A stretch of 38,355 bases of DNA from IMG/VR virus record IMGVR_UViG_3300007344_000071, positions 1 to 38,355 of that record; one strand, 5' to 3'. The DNA is from a virus. The translations under genes were made by a program, and so were the position numbers. The notes beneath the pieces are model-generated. The model had not been told where the DNA came from. It made no database searches and saw only the letters and a list, made by a program, of their open reading frames with translations. This document shows, piece by piece, positions 6,315-12,753 of this stretch (within the stretch, counting starts at the first letter, position 1; each line of letters starts with the position of its first letter).

Positions 6315-6914
6315 ATGAACAAACAATTATATAAAAAACTATTACAGGGCTATTTAAAAGACGGTTTTAAATTCGTTTTATTTAATGAGTTTGACCCAAA
6401 GAAGGAAAAACAAATAATTCTAAGGCATGACGTTGATTTTTCTGTTGAATACGCTTTAGAAATGGCAAATATTGAAGCTGGTTTAGGAATTAAAGCAAGT
6501 TATTTCTTTTTAACACACAGTCTTTACAATTGGCACACAATAGACTTTTCAGACTTTAAGGGTTTAGGTCATTATACGGGGTTACATATAGATTTTAATT
6601 GCCCTATTGAAATTGATGAAAAAACGTTTAAAAATATTTATTCTATTCATAGGCCAACAAAAGAACATTTAAACACAGATAAACCTTTTTCAACTTATAA
6701 CAAAAAATTCTTTACTGATATTTTTTATACTTCAGATTCAGGGTATAAAGAGCCAAAAACTATAACTGAAAACAGTCAGTTGTTAATTCATCCTATTTGG
6801 TGGATGACAAGAAAAGGCGATATAAATATGAAGCTTAAAGAATGGCAAAAATTAGAGGCTAAAAAAACAAACGAATATATTAGTGAAAACATTAAAAAAG
6901 AGTTGTTAAAATGA
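6315..6914 (+). CDS. Polysaccharide deacetylase-like (NodB-type) protein
   Basis: 199 residues from ATG 6315; a TTG start 21 nt upstream would overlap the preceding gene and is less likely. The first NodB motif is ILRHDVDF (35-42), with metal or catalytic Asp in HDVD, followed by IKASYFFLTHS, the strand after motif 1 in CE4-like proteins. HIDF (91-94), SIHRP and LLIHPIWWM supply further His residues. Such divergent deacetylases sit in surface-glycan loci, where they remove N-acetyl groups. The family assignment is by motif only. Overlaps the next gene by ATGA. Confidence 0.7.
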   Translation: MNKQLYKKLLQGYLKDGFKFVLFNEFDPKKEKQIILRHDVDFSVEYALEMANIEAGLGIKASYFFLTHSLYNWHTIDFSDFKGLGHYTGLHIDFNCPIEIDEKTFKNIYSIHRPTKEHLNTDKPFSTYNKKFFTDIFYTSDSGYKEPKTITENSQLLIHPIWWMTRKGDINMKLKEWQKLEAKKTNEYISENIKKELLK

Positions 6915-7480
6915 ATAAAAGAGAACTAAAAGAAGACTTTTATGACAATGCTTATATTGATTCTAAAAAATATAATAGTCATTATAAAAAAACGCCTTAC
7001 TTTAAAGACTTATGGCCTTTTGTTTTATCTAAGCTTAACAAAGAAAAAGACATTATTGCTGACTTTGGTTGTGGTCCTGGTCAATTTCCTAATTATTTAG
7101 TTGATGAAGGCTTTAAATTGTCTTATGGTACAGACTTTTCAGAAGTAGCAATTGAAAAAAGTAAAGAATTGTTACCTGAACACAAATTTTATGTTTGTGA
7201 TATGTATAAAAAAGACACTTATACTAAACACAAATACAATACAGCGATTTGTTTAGAGGTTTTAGAACACCTAACAAACGATTTTAAGTTTTTCGAGTAT
7301 TTACCTAAAGGATGCAAAATAATTGTTTCTGTGCCAAATTTTGACAGTATTTCACACGTTAGATATTTTAAGGACCTAAACGAAGTAAAGAAACGTTATA
7401 AGGATCAAATGAAAATTCAAGGTGGCAAAACAATTTACTTAGGTAACAAACAAATTTTTATATTATTCGGGACTAAATGA
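6911..7480 (+). CDS. Class I SAM-dependent methyltransferase
   Basis: 189 residues. Motif I is IIADFGCGPGQF (48-59), followed by GTDFSEVAIEKSKEL (post-I acidic residue D), YVCDM (motif II) and CLEVLEHL (motif III/IV), as in the Methyltransf_11/23 families that methylate small molecules and sugars. It overlaps both neighbours by ATGA (6911-6914 and 7477-7480), so it is co-translated with the deacetylase-like and glycosyltransferase genes. Its likely role is O-methylation of the same glycan. A DNA or protein substrate is less likely because the catalytic DPPY/NPPY motif is missing. Confidence 0.8.
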   Translation: MNKRELKEDFYDNAYIDSKKYNSHYKKTPYFKDLWPFVLSKLNKEKDIIADFGCGPGQFPNYLVDEGFKLSYGTDFSEVAIEKSKELLPEHKFYVCDMYKKDTYTKHKYNTAICLEVLEHLTNDFKFFEYLPKGCKIIVSVPNFDSISHVRYFKDLNEVKKRYKDQMKIQGGKTIYLGNKQIFILFGTK

Positions 7481-8163
7481 AAATAATAGCTGTAACACCT
7501 TTTTATTTAAGGCCTCATATATCTAAAATATTTTGGCAAAATTGCAACGATATTAATTTAGATGTTATTGCCCTTGTTTCAGACTATGATAATAAAATTT
7601 TAGCAGAAAAAAACGCTTATAAAACTATTGAGTTACAAAACAACCCTTTAGGCCTTAAATGGCAAACAGGAATAGAAGCCTTAAAAGAAATTGAATTTGA
7701 CTACTGTTTAATTATAGGGTCTGACGACATAACAAGTTTTAAATGTATTGACTTATATAAAAAGATAATAAAAGAAACAAACAGCGAATATATAGGTTTT
7801 CAAGATGCTTTAGCAATGGATTTTAAAACTAAAAAATTCAGAAGATTTAAAGGTTATGAAGGTTTTAGGTCAGGCGAATCAATAGGGGCAAACAGATTAA
7901 TTAGTAAAAGACTATTAGAATTAATTAATTATAAAGTTTTTCCTGTTGGCCGTCATAAATTTATGGACAGGCCTTTAACTGAAGCCCTAAAAAAACAAGG
8001 TATTGAAAACACTTTGATTAAACAAGGGTTAAAGCCTTACAGATTCGGATTAAAAACAAAATTAACTATTTCAAAAAACTATCATGGAAGCCCTTTTATC
8101 TATAATGTAAATTTAAAAGGTTGGTATTCTGAAGAAGTTATAAAAATGTTATTAGAAAAATAG
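7477..8163 (+). CDS. Glycosyltransferase-like protein (GT-A type)
   Basis: A 228-residue protein beginning MKIIAVTPFYLRP, a typical first strand of a GT-A nucleotide-sugar fold. YCLIIGSDDI (77-86) occupies the position of the DxD metal/nucleotide motif. FRSGESIGANRLISKRLLE resembles the acceptor-side loop of GT2-like enzymes. It is the last gene of the cassette that starts at 4920. Its stop TAG (8161-8163) directly precedes a new promoter core. Donor and acceptor are unknown; the context suggests decoration of the virion or of host surface glycan. Confidence 0.7.
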   Translation: MKIIAVTPFYLRPHISKIFWQNCNDINLDVIALVSDYDNKILAEKNAYKTIELQNNPLGLKWQTGIEALKEIEFDYCLIIGSDDITSFKCIDLYKKIIKETNSEYIGFQDALAMDFKTKKFRRFKGYEGFRSGESIGANRLISKRLLELINYKVFPVGRHKFMDRPLTEALKKQGIENTLIKQGLKPYRFGLKTKLTISKNYHGSPFIYNVNLKGWYSEEVIKMLLEK

Positions 8164-8164
8164 T

Positions 8165-8172
8165 TATATTTG
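8165..8172 (+). promoter_or_regulatory. TATATTTG promoter core, leaderless spacing
   Basis: The string AATAGTTATATTTG here is repeated at 10259-10272. The box is followed by CTTT and ATG 8177, the same 4-nt gap as at 2081, 4920 and 17555. No clear TTTG lies at -33. Confidence 0.65.
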
Positions 8173-8176
8173 CTTT

Positions 8177-8575
8177 ATGATTTCAGATTGTGGTAATTAT
8201 TGGGTTAATCATAATAGCAATAAACATTTTATTGCTGGGAACAACTATATTTCTGCTACATTTTATAGAATAATTTACTTTATAACTAAAAGCGACAAAT
8301 ATAATAAGTCATTTTATCATAAAATAAATTTTCATTGGAAAATAGAAGCTTATATTGGGACAATTAAATTTATTAACGAACAAAAGGGGTTAAAAAGACA
8401 GTTAGAAAAGTTAAAAGAAACAAATCCTAATCATTATTATATAATTAATATAAATAATTCTATTAAACAGCATGAAGAATCTATTTTAATGGGAATAAAT
8501 AAATTAAATGATGAACCAAAATATCTTCTTATTTTTAAATGGTATTATATTTTGAAAAATAAATTGAAAGTATGA
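8177..8575 (+). CDS. Hypothetical 132-residue protein
   Basis: Aromatic-rich protein with an N-terminal ISDCGNYWVNHNSNKHF stretch and an FKWYYILKNKLKV tail. Residues 60-110 look helical (EQKGLKRQLEKLKE). No family is recognised. It has its own promoter core and is coupled to the next gene by ATGA (8572-8575). It begins the block of small genes in front of the tail module. Confidence 0.7.
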   Translation: MISDCGNYWVNHNSNKHFIAGNNYISATFYRIIYFITKSDKYNKSFYHKINFHWKIEAYIGTIKFINEQKGLKRQLEKLKETNPNHYYIININNSIKQHEESILMGINKLNDEPKYLLIFKWYYILKNKLKV

Positions 8576-8934
8576 ACTGTGATAATTTTACAAAAACTAA
8601 ACCTGTTGGAAAATGCGGGACTAAAATTTGGCTGGGAACACGCCAAAACTTAACAGGTGATGAATTGTTATTTGTTAGATATATTCTAAACGGTGATGAA
8701 GTTGAAGTTTCAACAGACCCAATTATTCAAGGTAATGACATTTTTTTAGACCTTACAGACCCTTATATTGATTTTTACAGCCAATATAATACTTATTATA
8801 TTTGGTTGTCAGATTCAAACGGTTATAATTCTGACGGCCTTACAATAAGAAATAATAAAGCTGACCATGACGGTTTTATAGTTAATTTTGCAAATGTTGC
8901 AATAGGTACTGACAGGCTAATTATTGAATCATGA
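8572..8934 (+). CDS. Hypothetical beta-rich protein, possible virion component
   Basis: 120 residues, acidic and predicted beta-rich (DPIIQGNDIFLDLTDPYIDF). It starts MNCDNFTKTKPVGKC and carries few Cys. The pattern recalls small accessory virion proteins of Bacteroidota phages, but no named domain is visible. It ends TGA at 8932-8934 within the ATG of the next gene. The function is unassigned. Confidence 0.65.
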   Translation: MNCDNFTKTKPVGKCGTKIWLGTRQNLTGDELLFVRYILNGDEVEVSTDPIIQGNDIFLDLTDPYIDFYSQYNTYYIWLSDSNGYNSDGLTIRNNKADHDGFIVNFANVAIGTDRLIIES

Positions 8935-9299
8935 TAGACTTACTAATTTTAATGTTAATCAATTCATTTGTTTGTTTTGGTTTTTGGAACGCTTGTTTAT
9001 ATGAAGTTGAAAAAGTAAAGGTTGAAACGGGGTATTTAGAGAACTTTAAAAAACAGTATAGATATGAAGATAAAGAAATTAAGGGCGTTTTGTGGCGTTT
9101 AGAAAAGTGGGGCAAAGATAAGTTCATTTATAAAGCAATAGGCGGTTGTTTACCTTGTATGGCCTCATTACATTCTATTTTCCCATATTGGGCTTATATG
9201 TATTCAACAAACGCTATTAATTTAAACGCTTTATTGTTTTATCCTGTTTATGTTTTAGCTTTATCAGGTGTTAACTTTTTAATTGAAAATAAATTATGA
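8931..9299 (+). CDS. Membrane protein with CxxC motif
   Basis: 122 residues. The N-terminal membrane segment (LLILMLINSFVCFGFWNACL) is followed by a charged cytoplasmic part, then GGCLPCMASLHSIFPYWAYM with a CLPC pair at a membrane entry, and a C-terminal hydrophobic segment. A CxCM-type membrane motif like this is seen in DUF1360-like and other small phage membrane proteins. It overlaps both neighbours by 4 nt. The role is unknown. The Cys pair could bind metal or form a disulfide. Confidence 0.7.
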   Translation: MIDLLILMLINSFVCFGFWNACLYEVEKVKVETGYLENFKKQYRYEDKEIKGVLWRLEKWGKDKFIYKAIGGCLPCMASLHSIFPYWAYMYSTNAINLNALLFYPVYVLALSGVNFLIENKL

Positions 9300-9532
9300 T
9301 AGGTGAAGTTTTTGTGACTGACAATATTGAAGAAATTGAAAAAGCTGAAGAACTTGGATTTGAAGCGCCTGAACCTGTTTACAGGAAAACAGAAATTTTA
9401 TTTGATATTGAGGGCGTTTATTATGCTTATATAAATGTTGACGGTAATATTAATATTAACATTCATCAAAACGTTTACACTTTAGATTTTAATAAAGAAA
9501 TTTGGGGGCAACTAAAAGAAAAATTTGCTTAA
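9296..9532 (+). CDS. Hypothetical acidic 78-residue protein
   Basis: ATG 9296 overlaps the previous TGA. The N-terminus is acidic (NIEEIEKAEELGFEAPEPVY) and the C-terminal half beta-like (YYAYINVDGNININIHQNVY). There is no recognised domain. Immediately upstream of the tail-assembly chaperone gene, so it is probably part of the tail operon. Confidence 0.6.
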   Translation: MIGEVFVTDNIEEIEKAEELGFEAPEPVYRKTEILFDIEGVYYAYINVDGNININIHQNVYTLDFNKEIWGQLKEKFA

Positions 9533-9533
9533 T

Positions 9534-10157
9534 ATGAAATACCTAAGAAACTTTTATTATTGGATTAAGTTTTTATTTACTGATCCTGAAAAAGTAACAA
9601 TTCACCCGCGTTACAATATGCACCTTAAATACGGTTTTAGTTGTGGGGGTAAACATTATTATAGGTGTTTACATGATTACGATATTAGGGAAAACAGGTT
9701 TAGATATTTAAGAACCTATTATCAAGAAGTACAAAACAAATTAACGTCACAGGATATAAACGCTTTTTGTGATAAAGCAATGGAAGAAATAAACAATGGT
9801 AAACCAATTGATGCGGGTAAAATATTGGACGAAATGAAATACAGGTCAACGTGGTTATTTGAGCCAACCAGCCTTTTTAAATACGCTTCAGTTATATATT
9901 TCGACCTTTCTGAAAATATTGAAGACTATGATGTTATATATAATCAGGATAAGATAAAACTTTGGAGTAAAAAAAAAGGGGTGTTGAGAATGTTCTTACA
10001 GGAATTGATGACAGGGTTGGACGAGTTATTGAGCTTATCGAAAAACGATTTTCAGTATTATATGGAAAGGCTTCAGGAGGCAAAAGAGAAACAACAGAAA
10101 TTAATTTACAACAAAGAAAACTTAAAAAACAACGAATTGACAGACGTAACGATTTAA
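9534..10157 (+). CDS. Tail assembly chaperone, short (gpG-like) form
   Basis: 207 residues from ATG 9534; a TTG start 9 nt upstream is less likely. It is soluble and mostly helical. The region FLQELMTGLDELLSLSKNDF resembles the C-terminal helices of Bacteroidota proteins found just before tape measure genes. Position directly upstream of the tape measure and a slippery heptamer A-AAA-AAC (10124-10130) about 25 nt before its TAA are the hallmarks of gpG/gpGT chaperones that wrap the tape measure during tail assembly. An A9-G4 run (9969-9981) is a second in-frame slip candidate. Confidence 0.7.
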   Translation: MKYLRNFYYWIKFLFTDPEKVTIHPRYNMHLKYGFSCGGKHYYRCLHDYDIRENRFRYLRTYYQEVQNKLTSQDINAFCDKAMEEINNGKPIDAGKILDEMKYRSTWLFEPTSLFKYASVIYFDLSENIEDYDVIYNQDKIKLWSKKKGVLRMFLQELMTGLDELLSLSKNDFQYYMERLQEAKEKQQKLIYNKENLKNNELTDVTI

Positions 10158-10255
10158 GACTTTGTAAAGGCGATTTAACTAAATTAAAAGACTTAAAAAG
10201 CCTATCTACATACGAATATCATGAATTATTAGAGTATTTAGACCAAAAAAATTAA
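9534..10255 (+). CDS. Tail assembly chaperone, -1 frameshift (gpGT-like) product
   Basis: A -1 slip at 10124-10130 replaces the final residues of the short form with about 42 more, ending LSTYEYHELLEYLDQKN before TAA 10253-10255. The -1 frame is open from 9971 to 10255, has no ATG of its own near the junction, and the extension looks protein-like. In lambda-type phages the T extension recruits the tube protein to the tape measure. The slip site is chosen by the canonical heptamer; the mechanism is inferred. Confidence 0.65.
10124..10130 (+). other. Slippery heptamer A AAA AAC for -1 frameshifting
   Basis: In frame 0 the codons are TTA-AAA-AAC. The heptamer is in the correct X-XXY-YYZ phase. 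The next -1 frame codons are CAA-CGA-ATT and stay open to 10255. No obvious strong downstream stem is seen in the A/T-rich sequence. Confidence 0.65.
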
Positions 10256-10264
10256 TAAAATAGT

Positions 10265-10272
10265 TATATTTG
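10265..10272 (+). promoter_or_regulatory. TATATTTG promoter core for tape measure/tail genes
   Basis: A TAnnTTTG match, 45 nt before ATG 10318. The preceding bases (AATAGT) duplicate those at 8159-8164. The transcript would include the leader hairpin at 10287-10300. Confidence 0.6.
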
Positions 10273-10286
10273 TGTTTATTGAGGTC

Positions 10287-10300
10287 TTTAGCTACCTAAA
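10287..10300 (+). promoter_or_regulatory. Leader hairpin of the tape measure transcript
   Basis: TTTAG - CTAC - CTAAA forms a small stem with a four-base loop, preceded by TTTATTGAGGTC. Equivalent hairpins with different stem sequences but the same four-base loop ending in C lie in the portal leader (19809-19824) and the capsid leader (23862-23877). Confidence 0.4.
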
Positions 10301-10317
10301 AGCAAATATTAATTAAT

Positions 10318-12753
10318 ATGGCTGGTACAGTTAAGGACGTAACTATTGACATTAAGGTTAAATCTAACCTAAAACAAGCTGAAAAGGGTTTTGACGACCT
10401 AAATAAAAACGTTGATAATACTACTAAGAACGTTGAAGGCAATATGTCCAAAATGGACAATTCAATTAAAAAGTTTGGAGCAACATTAATAGGGGCTTTT
10501 GCAATTAAAGAAGTTGTTGGCGATGCTGTTAGACGAATAACAGAATTTGAACAGTCAATTGCTAATTTAGGGGCTATTACAGGCGCTTCAGGTGGTGATT
10601 TAAAGAAGTTTGAAAAAGCTGTTTTACAAGTTTCAGCAAATACAGGTAAAGGGGCTTCAGATATTGCTAAGGCCTTTCAATTGGTAGGGTCTGCAAAACC
10701 TGAATTACTTTCTTCAGCCCAAGCTTTAGGGGCTGTAACTGAACAGGCTGTAATATTATCACAGGCGGGGGGCTTAGAAGTTCCAGCAGCAGCCGAAGCA
10801 CTTACAAAAGCTATGAATCAATTTGGTGTTGGAGCTGAAGAAGCGGCCAATTTCACAGATATATTAGCAACATCACAACAAAAAGGAACGGCAACAATTG
10901 CACAGTTAAGCGAATCATTAAAAAACGTTGGGGCGGTTGCCAATTCAGCGGGGTTAAATTTTCAAGAAACAAACGCGGCCTTACAGGCTTTGGCAAAAGG
11001 CGGATTGTCGGGTGCTGAAGCTGGAACAGGTTTAAGGGGTGTTTTATTAAAATTGCAAAAAGAAGGAATTGGATTTGTTGACGGTCAATTTGATATAAAC
11101 GAAGCCTTAACACAAACTTCAGAAAAATTTGCTTCAATTAAAGATCCAGCCGAATTAGCAACATTAAAATCAAAATTATTTGGTACTGAAAACGTCAAAA
11201 CTATTGACACTTTGTTAGCGCAACAGGACGTTTTAGTTGATTTAAACGGTAATTTATTAGAACATGGCAACGCCTTAGAACAAGCCGAAGTTGTTACAAG
11301 TACATTCAAAGGTGAACAAGAAAAACTTGACGCGGCTTATGGACGTGTAATTTTACAACTTGAAAACGGTAACGGCCAACTTTCAACAGCTGCAAAAAAT
11401 TATATAGTAGCAACAACAAATTTATTAGGATTTATTGAAGCACTTGAAAAGGGTGAAGGTGTTATGGCGGCTTTAAATAAAATTGGGGCTGACTTTGCTG
11501 TTAATTTGGGTATAATGTCAAAAGATTCGTCTGACTTTACAGAAACTTTAGCAAATAACGCTGTAAACTTACAAGTATTAAAGGAAAAACTTGAATCAGG
11601 TGAAATTTCACAGAAAAAATATAATTGGGCTGTTAAAAATCTACTAAATGGATATAAGCCTTTAAACAAAGTTACTGAAGAAAACACAGCAATTGTTGAA
11701 GAAAACACAGAAGTTGTTGAAGAAAATTCAGGCGCTGTTGGGGTAAATGCAAATTCAATTAAAGGATATGAAGAAAGGATAAAAGCATTAAATGAAACTT
11801 TATCAACAACAGATTTAGGTTCAGATAAGTTTTTTGAAACAAAAAGACGTATTTCAGAATTAAAAGACGAATTAGGGGCTTTAAAAGCTGGGTTGAGTCC
11901 TGAAGATTTAGGCGAAACAATTGACCCCGTTAAAAGTTTAGGATTAGACAACGAAACAATTGAAAAAATTGGTGAAGGTGAAAAGAAAAAGACAGAAGTA
12001 ATTGTTGAGGAAATGAAGGAACGAAACGCGAAGAAAAGAGAAGAAACAGCCGCAGACTTTGCCATGAATTTAGAAATGGAAAGGGCTTTTTCAGAAGCAA
12101 AAATTGAATTGGACCAACAAAATATGTTATCAGTTTTAGACTTAGCCGCTGCGGTTGCTTCAGCTGCGGGTGATAGTCAAGAAGCACAAATTGCCGCTTT
12201 AACATTTCAGAAATTAGCTGCTTTTGCAAGTATTGTAATTAATACACAAACAGCAATTGCAGCCGCAACAGCACCCCCGCCAATTGGTTTAGGTCCTATT
12301 TTGGGAGCTGGTTTAGTACCTGGATTAATAGCAAGGGGGGCAATTCAAGGCGGTATTGTTTTAGCAACAGCAATACCACAATTACAAAGTATTACACAGT
12401 CTAAAAAATTAAAGGACGGTGAAGTATTAATTGACGGTCCAGGAACAGAAACAAGTGACTCAATACCCGCTTTATTATCACGAAATGAATCTGTAATTAA
12501 TGCAAAGAGTTCTAAGAAACACGCGGGGGCGTTAAGGGCTATAAATGACGACAGATTTGAACAATGGTTAGAATCTAAAGTAATGAATCAGTTACTTTAT
12601 AGAGAAGTTAAAAAACAAATTTCTTCAGGATCTAAAAAGACAAATGAAGTTAGTTTTCCTGACGGTTTTAGGGTTACAAATCCTAATTCAATTTCAGGAC
12701 CTATTGCAGAAGCTTTAAATGAACAAACTTTTTTAAATAGAAATAGTTATTAA
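10318..12753 (+). CDS. Tail tape measure protein
   Basis: 811 residues. The N-terminal coiled coil (about 15-55) is followed by a TP901-type tape-measure core (about 70-330: TEFEQSIANLGAITGASGGD, TALxLGA-like AVTEQAVILSQAG, ATSQQKGTATIAQLSESL, GLSGAEAGTGLRGVLLKLQ). A Glu/Val-rich linker at 455-475 contains short repeats of EENTxxVEEN. A hydrophobic region (about 630-690) may contact or cross membrane during DNA entry. DGPGTETSDSIPALLSRNE (from 706) is a C-terminal motif I associate with Bacteroidota tape measures. Length predicts a tail of very roughly 120 nm (about 0.15 nm per residue). The next gene overlaps (TAATG). Confidence 0.92.
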   Translation: MAGTVKDVTIDIKVKSNLKQAEKGFDDLNKNVDNTTKNVEGNMSKMDNSIKKFGATLIGAFAIKEVVGDAVRRITEFEQSIANLGAITGASGGDLKKFEKAVLQVSANTGKGASDIAKAFQLVGSAKPELLSSAQALGAVTEQAVILSQAGGLEVPAAAEALTKAMNQFGVGAEEAANFTDILATSQQKGTATIAQLSESLKNVGAVANSAGLNFQETNAALQALAKGGLSGAEAGTGLRGVLLKLQKEGIGFVDGQFDINEALTQTSEKFASIKDPAELATLKSKLFGTENVKTIDTLLAQQDVLVDLNGNLLEHGNALEQAEVVTSTFKGEQEKLDAAYGRVILQLENGNGQLSTAAKNYIVATTNLLGFIEALEKGEGVMAALNKIGADFAVNLGIMSKDSSDFTETLANNAVNLQVLKEKLESGEISQKKYNWAVKNLLNGYKPLNKVTEENTAIVEENTEVVEENSGAVGVNANSIKGYEERIKALNETLSTTDLGSDKFFETKRRISELKDELGALKAGLSPEDLGETIDPVKSLGLDNETIEKIGEGEKKKTEVIVEEMKERNAKKREETAADFAMNLEMERAFSEAKIELDQQNMLSVLDLAAAVASAAGDSQEAQIAALTFQKLAAFASIVINTQTAIAAATAPPPIGLGPILGAGLVPGLIARGAIQGGIVLATAIPQLQSITQSKKLKDGEVLIDGPGTETSDSIPALLSRNESVINAKSSKKHAGALRAINDDRFEQWLESKVMNQLLYREVKKQISSGSKKTNEVSFPDGFRVTNPNSISGPIAEALNEQTFLNRNSY

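Noticed and set aside
10075-10080. AGGAGG as a Shine-Dalgarno stimulator of the frameshift
   Set aside because: It lies about 45 nt before the heptamer, too far for the known 10-14 nt stimulators, and Bacteroidota ribosomes make little use of such sites.
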